In this document: piece by piece, positions 1 through 7,550 of the stretch
Layout: every line of letters begins with the position of its first letter
Position numbering within the stretch: the first letter of the stretch is position 1
Assembly (NCBI GenBank): GCA_965198045.1
Contig: CBDAOL010000012.1
Span: forward strand, 620,001-684,000
Length of the DNA: 64,000 bases
DNA from: CBDDEC01 sp965198045
GTDB lineage: Bacteria > Chloroflexota > Dehalococcoidia > UBA2979
Direction: 5' to 3'
Position numbers and translations under genes: made by a program
Notes under the pieces: generated by a model
Told to the model about the DNA's origin: nothing
The model's database searches: none
What the model saw: the letters and a program-made list of their open reading frames with translations, nothing else

Positions 1-101
1 TAGCAGATGTCCAGAAAGTCGGAACGCATCGGCTGCGCCTCAGGCGCGACGCGGAAGATGTGCTCGACCACCTCGGCGTAACCGCTCCAGGGTGCGGGCA
101 T
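1..101 (-). CDS. Partial CDS, N-terminus of an unidentified protein
   Basis: An open frame runs on the minus strand from an ATG at 101 off the left edge of the window. It encodes 33 residues beginning MPAPWSGYAEVVEHIFRV, with mostly G or C in third positions, as in neighbouring genes. An in-frame TGA lies about 12 codons upstream, so the start is bounded. Too little is visible to name a family or function. It may be the head of a gene transcribed away from the flavoprotein gene to its right. Confidence 0.4.
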   Translation of the reverse strand, partial: MPAPWSGYAEVVEHIFRVAPEAQPMRSDFLDIC

Positions 102-228
102 GCGTTGGCTCCAGTCTTCGACGGTTCGAGGCTCGGATCAGAGGTTGGCTGGATCCCCTCGGCGCTTGCCGGCGGGAGGTCACGGTATCAGCGGCCACGG
201 TTGCGCGAAAGCAGCGTCGGTAGGCAGC

Positions 229-756
229 TCACGGCACCTCGGACGCCGCGAGCCGCACTGTCAGGCGCGCCACGCGGCGACCAAGAGCGTGCGCCTGCGC
301 GCGGTCGTCGTCCGTGACCTGGCCGTGGGCGGTAGCGCCGTAGTAGGACCCGGAGCGCCGCATGCGATCGGACCACGGCAGCCCGACAAAGAGGAGGCCG
401 TGGCTCGCCAGCAGGTGGAAGAGCTGTAGGAGCGTCGCTTCGATCCCACCCGAGGCGGACCAGCCCCCGGTGAACGCGGCTCCCGGTTTCCCGGCGAGAT
501 CGCCGCTCTCCCAGAGGTCCCCCGACTCGTCCATCCACGTCTTGAGTTTGCCCGTCATGCCCGACCAGTTCGGTGAGCCCAGGATCAGCGCGTCGCACTG
601 GAGCAGCTCGATCGGCTCGGCATCGTCGAGACGGCGATCGATCACTTCGGCGCCATCGACCGAGGCAACGCCCTCCGCGACCGAGTGCGCCAGCTCCTCG
701 ACGATGCTGCCGCGGGAGTCGTAGAGGAGGAGCACGCAGGCTGCTGCGGGGGCCAT
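229..756 (-). CDS. WrbA-like flavodoxin-family protein, probable FMN-dependent NAD(P)H:quinone oxidoreductase
   Basis: This 175-residue protein has a flavodoxin fold. The N-terminal strand CVLLLYDSRGSIVEELA carries the phosphate-binding loop for FMN. The middle segment LILGSPNWSGMTGKLKTWMD and the following GKPGAAFTGGWSASGGIEAT are the features that separate WrbA-type proteins from plain flavodoxins. YYGATAHG near residue 140 is also typical. Family members bind FMN in the cytoplasm and reduce quinones by two electrons to limit redox cycling. The length is normal for the family. It stands alone, with the next gene (761-1036) on the same strand ending 4 bp upstream of its start, so the two may be cotranscribed. 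Confidence 0.8.
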   Translation of the reverse strand: MAPAAACVLLLYDSRGSIVEELAHSVAEGVASVDGAEVIDRRLDDAEPIELLQCDALILGSPNWSGMTGKLKTWMDESGDLWESGDLAGKPGAAFTGGWSASGGIEATLLQLFHLLASHGLLFVGLPWSDRMRRSGSYYGATAHGQVTDDDRAQAHALGRRVARLTVRLAASEVP

Positions 757-760
757 GTCG

Positions 761-1036
761 CTAGTCCGCTGGCTCCTCAGTCACGACCTGGCGGTCGTGA
801 GTCATGTGCTCGACCTCCTCGATCGCTGCGGCCTCTTCCTCGTCGTCTTCGCCGAGGAGTTCGGCTCGCGCGTACTCGATCAGCGCCGCCGCACCGCCGG
901 CAGCCACGAACCATTCGAGGCCCTGCAGCAACGCCAGTGTGTTGGCTCGCCGGCGGTTGCGCGCGCGCAGGTAGCCCCACGCGACGCCGGCGACGGCAGC
1001 CGAGATCGCCATGCTGAGGGTTCGCGTGGTAGGCAT
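761..1036 (-). CDS. Small membrane-associated hypothetical protein
   Basis: A 91-residue protein starting at the ATG at 1036. The open frame extends further upstream, but that part is arginine- and serine-rich shadow of the neighbouring gene, so the shorter start is used. A weak hydrophobic segment (about residues 8-20) is followed by a basic patch RARNRRR, a second semi-hydrophobic stretch (EWFVAAGGAAALIEYA) and a very acidic tail (LGEDDEEEAAAIEEVEH). No family is recognised. It is the downstream member of a minus-strand run of small genes from 2492 to 761. Confidence 0.55.
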   Translation of the reverse strand: MPTTRTLSMAISAAVAGVAWGYLRARNRRRANTLALLQGLEWFVAAGGAAALIEYARAELLGEDDEEEAAAIEEVEHMTHDRQVVTEEPAD

Positions 1037-1073
1037 GCTGACCGATCTGTCCGCCCAGGCGGACCGTCTGAGG

Positions 1074-1565
1074 CTAGGGCTCGACGCCCGTGCCTTCCTC
1101 GAGGTCGTCCGGCAGCAGCAGTGTACTGACCGCCTGGTCGCCCTCGACGCGCAGCTGGACGAGGTCGCCCGGGGCCAGGGCGGTGCTCGCGGGGCCAATC
1201 GCGAAGAAGCGCTCAACGCGAATGAAGCGCACCTCCGCGAGTGCGCCGTCGGCTTCGACGGTGAGCGTACCGCCGACCGTGCCGGCCGGGTTAGGTGGGT
1301 CCAGCTCAAGCGCGCGCACCGTGCCGAAGCGCAGCACGCGGCCGTTGAGTGCGGGCAGCCCACCAAAGCCGGTGAACCCACCGTCGGACCGGAGCGCGGG
1401 CTCGGCGATCAATTGCTGGAACGCCGGGTCGACGAGGCTCAGCGTGCGCGAGCCCGGCTCGCTCGCGCGGTCGCCAAGGACGATGCCGGCAGCTGCGCCT
1501 GCGGCGGCGGCGCTGAGCAGCCCGATCACGGCGACCGTCATCAGCAAGCGTGTGCGCAGCGTCAT
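1074..1565 (-). CDS. Membrane-anchored hypothetical protein
   Basis: A 163-residue protein with one N-terminal hydrophobic segment (about residues 8-30, rich in Ala and Gly), consistent with a signal anchor. A soluble domain follows, with beta-strand-like repeats (GRVLRFGTVRALELD, GTLTVEADGALAEVRFIRVERF, PGDLVQLRVEGDQAVSTLLLP). No catalytic motif or family is recognised. Its ATG overlaps the stop of the upstream gene by 4 bp, so the two are probably translationally coupled. Both have the same plan, an N-terminal anchor plus a small beta domain, and may act together at the membrane. Confidence 0.65.
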   Translation of the reverse strand: MTLRTRLLMTVAVIGLLSAAAAGAAAGIVLGDRASEPGSRTLSLVDPAFQQLIAEPALRSDGGFTGFGGLPALNGRVLRFGTVRALELDPPNPAGTVGGTLTVEADGALAEVRFIRVERFFAIGPASTALAPGDLVQLRVEGDQAVSTLLLPDDLEEGTGVEP

Positions 1566-1939
1566 GGCGCGCTGCCGATCGCGACGATGCCAGTGAGGAT
1601 CAGGCCGTTCACGGTCTGCTGCCCGCCGACGTTGACCGTTCGGCCGTCGAGCGCGGAGGGATCGTCTACCCGCGTGAGTTCATCGAACGCGGCGTCGGCC
1701 GGGACGTTGAGTCGGAAGTCCTCATTGCCAACACGGATCACGACAAAGTCGCTGCCGACCTCGATCACCTCACCGGCCACGATCGTCTGGATCTCCGCGT
1801 CCGGATCGTTCGTGGTGAGCTCGACGGCCAGCGTGTCGCGCTCAGGCTCGTGCTGGTAGACGAACCCGGCCAGAGCGCCGCCGCCGAAGATGATCACGAT
1901 CGCGAGCAGGTAGATGAGGAGCGAGCGAAAGCGGGGCAC
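1562..1939 (-). CDS. Membrane-anchored hypothetical protein, small beta-domain
   Basis: A 125-residue protein starting at a GTG at 1939, just after the stop of the upstream zinc-site protein (1947). The longer open frame upstream overlaps that gene and is rejected. One strong transmembrane segment (about residues 6-27, SLLIYLLAIVIIFGGGALAGF) leads to a soluble domain with GEVIEVGSDFVVIRVGNEDFRLNV, which looks like a short OB- or DUF5666-like beta unit. Function unknown. A 4-bp ATGA overlap couples it to the next gene downstream. Confidence 0.65.
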   Translation of the reverse strand: MPRFRSLLIYLLAIVIIFGGGALAGFVYQHEPERDTLAVELTTNDPDAEIQTIVAGEVIEVGSDFVVIRVGNEDFRLNVPADAAFDELTRVDDPSALDGRTVNVGGQQTVNGLILTGIVAIGSAP

Positions 1940-1946
1940 CGGCGCC

Positions 1947-2492
1947 TCAGTCGCCGAGCAGCGTGTCGTAGCCGAGCGCGCGCAGCTCCTCGACGTACTC
2001 AGTGCGCCAGCCCGGCGCAGGGATGCGGCGGGAGCGCTGGCGGAACTCGGTGTGGTAGCGGAGGTACTCCTCCTCCAGCCGCTGCCGCCAGCGCGTCTCC
2101 TCCTCGAACAGCTCCGGGTCGATCTCGTCCATTCCCTTTTCGAGGTCGTCACCGGTGAGTTCGTACTCGTCACGCCAGAAGTCGGCGATGAAGTCGAGCG
2201 ACTCCTCGAGGTCGCGCCGGCAGTCGAGCATGTAGCTCTCGAGCGCCTGGTTGGCATCCAGGAGGGAGCCATGCAGCCCCTCCGCGGCGGCGCAGGACTC
2301 GCAGAGGGTGATCAGCTTGCGCGCGTCGCACTCCTCGCCACGGGGGCAGTTCTGGTGGCGCGGCGCATAGGAGTTGAGGGCGGTCTTGCGCGAGTAGCCG
2401 ACGACGAGCGACGTCTGATCCTGCCCACAGCGCGCGCAGGTCTGCGCATTCGCGAAGAGCGAATTGATCGTGCGTTCCCAGTCGATCTGCAC
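1947..2492 (-). CDS. Hypothetical protein with N-terminal four-cysteine zinc-site region
   Basis: A 181-residue protein starting at the GTG at 2492, preceded 8 bp away by a strong GAGGAGG ribosome-binding site. That rules out the longer upstream frame. The N-terminal third has CARCGQ, CPRGEEC and CESC (residues 19-69), a pattern expected to bind zinc. The rest is charged and helical (LEESLDFIADFWRDEYELTGDDLEKGMDEIDPELFEEETRWRQ broken into shorter helices), possibly coiled. It resembles HNH-type or zinc-ribbon regulators in cysteine layout, but no His-Asn-His motif is seen. Function unknown. It probably shares a transcript with the two small membrane proteins downstream. Confidence 0.65.
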   Translation of the reverse strand: MQIDWERTINSLFANAQTCARCGQDQTSLVVGYSRKTALNSYAPRHQNCPRGEECDARKLITLCESCAAAEGLHGSLLDANQALESYMLDCRRDLEESLDFIADFWRDEYELTGDDLEKGMDEIDPELFEEETRWRQRLEEEYLRYHTEFRQRSRRIPAPGWRTEYVEELRALGYDTLLGD

Positions 2493-2584
2493 CCGCCGAC
2501 CTCCTCGCCGTCCAACGATCGTACGTGGGCACGGGTGCCTGTCAACGTCGGGTGGCGGACGCGCCGCTCGGGGGCGTCGAGGGG

Positions 2585-3091
2585 CTACCGCGAGCGCTCG
2601 TAACCGCCGCTCTGGCCGGGCATCTCCTCGACGTCCACGCCGACGCGGCGGATGTTGTCGTGTTCCCCAGCGTCGAGGCCGGCGATCACCCGCTCGTAGA
2701 TCCACTCGGCGAGGAGCTCGGCGGTTGTGTTCTCAATCGGCAGCGCGATCACGTCGCTGGCCGGGAACTGGTAGACGCGGTCACCAAAGCGGATCGTCCA
2801 ACCCTCGGCCGCCTCGGTGATCTTGAGCAGCGTCGAGTCCCGCTGCAGGAGGAACAGGTGGTCGAGCGTCTCGCAGGCCTCGCGCGCCAGCCGTTTGAGC
2901 ACGGAGAAGTCGACCACCCAGCGATCGGCCGCCAGGTCGCCCTCGACGCGGCAGCGCACGATGTAGTTGTGTCCGTGCAGCGGCTCCAGGTCGTCACCGA
3001 GCGTTGCCATGTGGGCCGCGGCGAAGCGCAGTCGCACGCCCTCCACGGTGACATGGCGCGACGAGTCGGGCAGCCGAGGTTCGCTGGTCAT
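2585..3091 (-). CDS. 6-pyruvoyl-tetrahydropterin synthase family protein, PTPS-III-like
   Basis: A 168-residue protein of the QueD/PTPS family. The zinc ligands are in RFAAAH (H27) and LHGHNY (H39 and H41). The helix VVDFSVLKRLAREACETLDHLFLL carries the usual Asp-His pair and VGVDVEE the acidic end. The catalytic cysteine of queuosine-type enzymes, normally in CxxxHGH, is absent and the site reads EPLHGH. An ExxHGH motif is the mark of PTPS-III, which makes 6-hydroxymethyl-dihydropterin and can replace FolB in folate synthesis. That role is inferred. The start at the ATG 3091 lies about 20 bp after korB, so cotranscription with korAB is likely. Confidence 0.8.
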   Translation of the reverse strand: MTSEPRLPDSSRHVTVEGVRLRFAAAHMATLGDDLEPLHGHNYIVRCRVEGDLAADRWVVDFSVLKRLAREACETLDHLFLLQRDSTLLKITEAAEGWTIRFGDRVYQFPASDVIALPIENTTAELLAEWIYERVIAGLDAGEHDNIRRVGVDVEEMPGQSGGYERSR

Positions 3092-3110
3092 CGATCGAGT
3101 ACCGCGTGGG

Positions 3111-3983
3111 CTAAACGACCATCGAGGCGAAGATCTCGTCGGCGCTCTTCTGGGTGCCGCCGACACGCTGCTTCGCCTCGACGAGGCGCTCGTGCGCGGG
3201 GACGCTGTCGTCGTCGCGGTAGAGCACGCCGATGGGGATACTGCCGCCCCTCGCGAGCTGCATGGCCGCGATGTAGTCGCCGGGATCATGATCCTCGGCG
3301 ATCGGCTTCGCCAGCGGCTCGATGCCCTCCTTGGCGTTGCCCTTCAGCAGCGAGTAGGTGTCGTTGTAGGTGGTGCAGGGCGACTGAACATGGACGACAG
3401 CGAAGCCGGGGTAGGCCATGGCGTCGAGGATCCCGGCGGAGAGATCCTTGACGCGGGTGGAGAGCTCCGACACGACATAACGAACACCGGCAGCGAGGTA
3501 CACCTCGAGCGGGTTCATCTTGTCGTCGAGCTTGCCGTAGGGCGTCGTGGACGTGACCTCGCCGAACTCGGTCGTCGGCGACGCCTGGCCCTTCGTCAGT
3601 CCGTAGACGCCGTTGTCCATCACGATGACGGTGATGTCGAGGTTGCGTTTGGCCTGGGGGCCGATGTGCTCGCCGCCGATGCTGAGGAAGTCGCCGTCGC
3701 CGGACACGATCAGCACGTTGAGCTCGGGTCGGCTGGACTTGATGCCGTAGGCGATCGGCAGGGTGCGGCCGTGGATCCCGTGAATCCCGAAGGGCTGCGG
3801 GCCCTCTTGCAGGTGCACCAGGTTTCCTGAGCAGCCGATGCCGGCAACGATGACGGTGTTCTCAATGGGCTCGGAGAGCTGGCCGGAGCGCTCGAGGAGC
3901 GCGCCCTCGAGTGCGCGCTTCACGCCGAAGTCACCGCACCCGGGGCACCATTTGAAGTCGTAGTCAGGGTTGCGTTTGCTCAT
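3111..3983 (-). CDS. korB: 2-oxoacid:ferredoxin oxidoreductase, beta subunit
   Basis: This 290-residue subunit binds thiamine diphosphate in the CoA-dependent oxidation of a 2-oxoacid (2-oxoglutarate or pyruvate type) with reduction of ferredoxin. The cofactor site is GDGDFLSIGGEH near residues 95-106 with VMDNGVYGLT after it. Cysteines at WCPGCG (13, 16), GCSG (51) and SPCTTYN form the expected [4Fe-4S] ligand set. The length fits the family. The start ATG overlaps the stop of korA by 4 bp. Sequence alone does not settle the preferred substrate. The fused alpha/gamma partner is the arrangement usual for 2-oxoglutarate-type enzymes. Confidence 0.92.
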   Translation of the reverse strand: MSKRNPDYDFKWCPGCGDFGVKRALEGALLERSGQLSEPIENTVIVAGIGCSGNLVHLQEGPQPFGIHGIHGRTLPIAYGIKSSRPELNVLIVSGDGDFLSIGGEHIGPQAKRNLDITVIVMDNGVYGLTKGQASPTTEFGEVTSTTPYGKLDDKMNPLEVYLAAGVRYVVSELSTRVKDLSAGILDAMAYPGFAVVHVQSPCTTYNDTYSLLKGNAKEGIEPLAKPIAEDHDPGDYIAAMQLARGGSIPIGVLYRDDDSVPAHERLVEAKQRVGGTQKSADEIFASMVV

Positions 3984-5689
3984 GAGCCTGCTCCCACCGG
4001 CTCGCCTACGCGAGCCAGGATGCGTGCCGTGAGATCGTCCGTCTTGAACGGTAGTCCTGTGTACTGCGTGATCGCTTGGGCGTTCACGCCGAAGCTGCGT
4101 AGGTGGCTAGAGAACTGACCGAGGTAGTTCAGCTCCGGCACCAGCACCAGCTCCTTGGTCCGGAGCTCCTCGAGCAGTTCGACCGGGAGCGGGTTGATGA
4201 ACATCGTGAAGTACCAGGCGAGGTCGTCACGCCCACCCTCGACGATGTTCTGGTAGGCGACGCGTGCAGGTCCCTTTGAGCCGCCCCAGGGCAGCAGAGC
4301 GATAGAGGCGTTCCGATGCTCCGCCTCGTACGTGCCGTCCTGGAGGGTCTCAAGCTTGGCGAAGCGTCGGTGCGTCATGCGGACGTGCACCTCGGGCAGG
4401 TGCGTCGTGTCGCCGGGGTCGTCATGTTCGGAGCCGTTCGCCACGTAGGCGCCGGGTCCGCCGGGCACGGGGAACGGCGACACGCTGTCGCCCTCGTAGC
4501 GGTTGTTGCCGACGTCGCCGGCGGAGACGGCACGGGACTCGACGACCACCGAGGAGACATCGGCCCGCCGGATGTCCTGGAAGCGGTCGGCGATCGAGGC
4601 CTCGGAGAGGAGGACGACCGGGCCCTGGTAGCGCTCGGACCAGTTGACGGCGGCGACGGTGCCCCAGAACGCCTCCTCGACGGAGCCGGGGGCGATCACG
4701 GGCAGGCTCATATCGCCGTGTCCCGGGTTCATCGCCATCAACAAATCGGACTGCTCGGTCTTGGTGGGCAGGCCAGTGGCGGGACCGCCGCGCTGCACGT
4801 CGACGACGACGAGAGGGATCTCCGCCATCCAGGCGAGGCCCAGGCCTTCGCCCATCAGGCTCAGTCCCGGGCCGGCCGTCGAGGTCATGGCCTTCGCGCC
4901 GCTGTAGCCGGCGCCGATCAGCGCCGCGATCGACTCGATTTCGGAGGAGGCCTGGCCGACGTACTTCCCTTCGCCGACGAGGTTTTGCTCCATGAAGATC
5001 AGCATCGTGGTCGCTGGCGAGATCGGGTAGCCGATGAAGCTGTCGACCCCGGCGGCGATCGCCCCGGCGCCGGCGGCCTGCACGCCTTGGACGATGATGC
5101 GCTCACCATCATGCTCCGGCGGCGTGTCGAGCTCCTCGATGTTCAGCCCAGAGTCGGTGGCCGCATCCGCGCCCATGTGGAGCGCCTTGATGTTGCCCTC
5201 GATGATCGCCTCGTCGCCGGGCCGGCCGCGCGACCAGCGCTGTTCGATGAAACGCTCGAGGAGCGAGAGGTTGATGCCGACCATATGCGCGACTGCGCCG
5301 ATGAGGATGATCGTCGAGGCAAGCGGGTTGCCCGCGACGCGGGCCATCTGGTCCGAGGGCAGCCCGAAGGTGCGACCACCCTCGGGCAGTTCGAACTCCT
5401 CCGAGTTGTAGACGACGATGCCGCCCTCGCGGAGCTCCGCGATGTTGTGGTCGTATGCGTACTGGTTTTGCGCCACCAGCACGTCGAGGTAGTCGCCGGA
5501 GGTGAGGATCGGCTCTGTTGAGATGCGGGCCTGACCCCAGGCCGGGCCGCCCTTGATCTGAGATGGGTACGTGGAGAACGTCATCACGTGGTAGCCGTGC
5601 TGAGCGGCCGCCGAGGCCAACAGGTCAGAGCCGCCGACCACGCCCTGGCCGCCTTCGCCGGCGAAACGGAGTACGAGGTTCTTGCTCAT
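3980..5689 (-). CDS. korA: 2-oxoacid:ferredoxin oxidoreductase, fused gamma-alpha subunit
   Basis: A 569-residue protein. Residues about 1-185 are the gamma domain (RFAGEGGQGVVGGSDLLA, then TFSTYPSQIKGGPAWGQARIS). Residues about 200-565 are the alpha domain with the pyrimidine-binding region (GYPISPATTMLIFMEQ, SSEIESIAALIGAGYSGAKAMTSTAGPGLSLM). With KorB it forms the cytoplasmic enzyme that converts a 2-oxoacid and CoA to acyl-CoA, CO2 and reduced ferredoxin. It is the first gene of a minus-strand operon with korB and the PTPS-like gene. The 333-bp region upstream separates it from the divergent Lrp-type gene, so promoters for both should lie there. Confidence 0.92.
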   Translation of the reverse strand: MSKNLVLRFAGEGGQGVVGGSDLLASAAAQHGYHVMTFSTYPSQIKGGPAWGQARISTEPILTSGDYLDVLVAQNQYAYDHNIAELREGGIVVYNSEEFELPEGGRTFGLPSDQMARVAGNPLASTIILIGAVAHMVGINLSLLERFIEQRWSRGRPGDEAIIEGNIKALHMGADAATDSGLNIEELDTPPEHDGERIIVQGVQAAGAGAIAAGVDSFIGYPISPATTMLIFMEQNLVGEGKYVGQASSEIESIAALIGAGYSGAKAMTSTAGPGLSLMGEGLGLAWMAEIPLVVVDVQRGGPATGLPTKTEQSDLLMAMNPGHGDMSLPVIAPGSVEEAFWGTVAAVNWSERYQGPVVLLSEASIADRFQDIRRADVSSVVVESRAVSAGDVGNNRYEGDSVSPFPVPGGPGAYVANGSEHDDPGDTTHLPEVHVRMTHRRFAKLETLQDGTYEAEHRNASIALLPWGGSKGPARVAYQNIVEGGRDDLAWYFTMFINPLPVELLEELRTKELVLVPELNYLGQFSSHLRSFGVNAQAITQYTGLPFKTDDLTARILARVGEPVGAGS

Positions 5690-6022
5690 CCGCTGTTCTC
5701 ACTCATGCCGTTAGCCCGACGACCTGGGGCCGTTTGAACAAAGGTGGGCGACTGTGCAGGCCCCCTCCGGATACGGATCTGGAGGGAACGAAGATTCGTC
5801 ACCGCTGCTTCACTCGCCCGACGCGCGCTCCGTTCCGTAGAGCGCCGCAGGCGTTCCCACCCGCGGCGTCCATCGCGATTGCTCCTCGATTATCGGACGC
5901 TATCGCGGGTATGCTCAAATCGCGCGGCGTCCACATCGGATCGTAATCAACGCCCCCGCGCCGTCGAGGTGATCGACAGCACCCCGCAGTCGGATGATCG
6001 AGTGTCGAGGAGCAGCGGATCC
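5690..6022. promoter_or_regulatory. Divergent intergenic region between korA and the Lrp-type gene
   Basis: A 333-bp stretch without a credible gene. Open frames across it are basic shadows. It must hold the start of korA transcription leftwards and of the Lrp-type gene rightwards. No strong paired -35/-10 boxes or clear operator could be assigned by eye. The only definite element is the GAGGAG ribosome-binding site at about 6007-6012 ahead of the GTG at 6023. Confidence 0.4.
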
Positions 6023-6256
6023 GTGGTCAAAGCCTACGTCCTCGTCGTCACCACTCCGGGCGAAACGCACTCGGTTGCGCTCGCGCTCAAGGAGACGCCG
6101 GCCGTCACCGAAGTGCACGAGGTGATGGGCCCCTACGACATCGTCGCGGAGATCGAGGTCGACCAGTTGACCGAGGTCCCGAACGTGGTGATCCAGCAGA
6201 TCCGCACCATCGAGGGCATCCAGTCGACGACCTCGCTCGTCGCGTTCCCGGTGTAA
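6023..6256 (+). CDS. Stand-alone Lrp/AsnC-type effector-binding (RAM) domain protein
   Basis: A 77-residue protein consisting only of the ligand-binding domain of Lrp/AsnC regulators: VKAYVLVVTTPGETHSVALAL, then VTEVHEVMGPYDIVAEIEV and IRTIEGIQSTTSLVAF. There is no helix-turn-helix. The start is the GTG at 6023, after a GAGGAG site. The upstream open frame (from 5744) is low-quality and rejected. Stand-alone RAM proteins form oligomers that bind amino acids or related small molecules and may modulate enzymes or full regulators. It is divergent from korA, which might link it to sensing of 2-oxoacid or amino-acid pools; that is inference. Confidence 0.85.
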   Translation: MVKAYVLVVTTPGETHSVALALKETPAVTEVHEVMGPYDIVAEIEVDQLTEVPNVVIQQIRTIEGIQSTTSLVAFPV

Positions 6257-6263
6257 CGACCCG

Positions 6264-7472
6264 CTAGTCGCCGCCCGCGGCCTCGGCTTCCGCCGCCGTG
6301 CTCGTCGAGCGCAGTCCGCGCAGTTCGGGTGCGCTGACGAAGACGAACACGGCGAACGCCGTGACTGAGAGCGCGCCGATCGCCATCGCTGCTGGAGCGC
6401 CGAGCCACTCGGCCATGAGCGCCGCCGGCACCGCGCCGACGGAGGCCAGGAACCACGTCATCGACCAGACGCCCATGACACGGCCCCGCAGCTCGTCGGG
6501 CACGCGCAGCTGCAGCACGGTCATGCCCAGGTTCAGATACATCGAGGCGAAGAAGGATGCGGCGAAGAGCAGTCCCATGGCGAGCGCGATCAGCACGCGT
6601 CCGCTGAACACCTCCTGCAAGCCGGAGAAGCCCGCGATCAGTCCACCGAACACCGCCGCCGCCGCCAGCATCGTGGGCCCGGCGCGGCGACCACCACCGA
6701 TGCGGATGATCATCAGCGTGCCGAGGAACCCGCCGAGGCCTGCCGCCGCCTCGAGGAATCCGAACCCGGCCTTTCCGATATCGAGGATTTCGTCCGCGAA
6801 GATCGGTAGCAGCGTGACATAGCTCTGTCCGAAGACCGACGTGAAGAACGACAGTTCGATCATGGCAAGGAAGAGCTGGTTGCCCGTGATGTAACGAATG
6901 CCCTCGAACATCCCCGCTGCCTCGCCGGTGGCCGCCGGCGCCTGCGGCTTGGGCCGCAGTGAGGCAATCAGGAACGCGGAGAGGGTGAATCCGAGGGCGG
7001 TCACCAGGAACGCCTGTCCGGTTCCCATCACCGCCAGCATCACCCCGCTGATCGCTCCGCCGACGATTCGCATCGTGTTCCAGATCGAACTCTGGAACGC
7101 GATCGCGGAGGGCATGACGCGCATGTCGATCAACCTCGGCAGGATCGCTGCCTGGGCGGGCGTCGATAGCGCGGAGAGCGCCCCCACCACGATCTGCCAC
7201 CCGATGACGTGCCAGATGTTCACCTCGCCGGCCATGATGCCGAACGCCAGCAGGAAGCTCAGCGCCGCAACGCCGACCTGGCTCGTGAGCAGGATCTTCT
7301 GGTGGTCGTAGCGGTCCGCCAGCAGTCCTGCGGGCACGCTGAGCAGGATCGTTGGTACGGCCGCCGAGATGCTGGCGATCCCGAGCCACGCCGGCGAGAG
7401 GTCGAGGTCGAACTGCACGAAGACCGGGATGCCGATGAAGCGGAATGTCAGGCCGAATACCCGCGCCACCAT
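6264..7472 (-). CDS. Major facilitator superfamily transporter (N-terminus probably frameshifted)
   Basis: A 402-residue integral membrane protein with 11-12 predicted membrane helices. It has the MFS loop signature GLLADRYDHQKILL between helices 2 and 3 and a matching LRVPDELRGRVMGVW in the second half. This resembles exporters of the enterobactin-exporter/MFS_3 group. The substrate is unknown. The first in-frame ATG (7472) lies already inside helix 1. The residues encoded just upstream in the same frame (FSYPQYRRYW) look like real MFS N-terminus, yet no start codon exists in that frame. An ATG at 7548, two bases after the upstream hydrolase stop, is in another frame. A single-base indel near 7510-7530 is likely. 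Confidence 0.8.
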   Translation of the reverse strand: MVARVFGLTFRFIGIPVFVQFDLDLSPAWLGIASISAAVPTILLSVPAGLLADRYDHQKILLTSQVGVAALSFLLAFGIMAGEVNIWHVIGWQIVVGALSALSTPAQAAILPRLIDMRVMPSAIAFQSSIWNTMRIVGGAISGVMLAVMGTGQAFLVTALGFTLSAFLIASLRPKPQAPAATGEAAGMFEGIRYITGNQLFLAMIELSFFTSVFGQSYVTLLPIFADEILDIGKAGFGFLEAAAGLGGFLGTLMIIRIGGGRRAGPTMLAAAAVFGGLIAGFSGLQEVFSGRVLIALAMGLLFAASFFASMYLNLGMTVLQLRVPDELRGRVMGVWSMTWFLASVGAVPAALMAEWLGAPAAMAIGALSVTAFAVFVFVSAPELRGLRSTSTAAEAEAAGGD

Positions 7473-7550
7473 CGAGACCCAGTAGCGTCGGTACTGTGGG
7501 TAGGAGAACGCGCCGGTAACGCCCGATCGGCTCCTCGGCGCTCGCCATCG

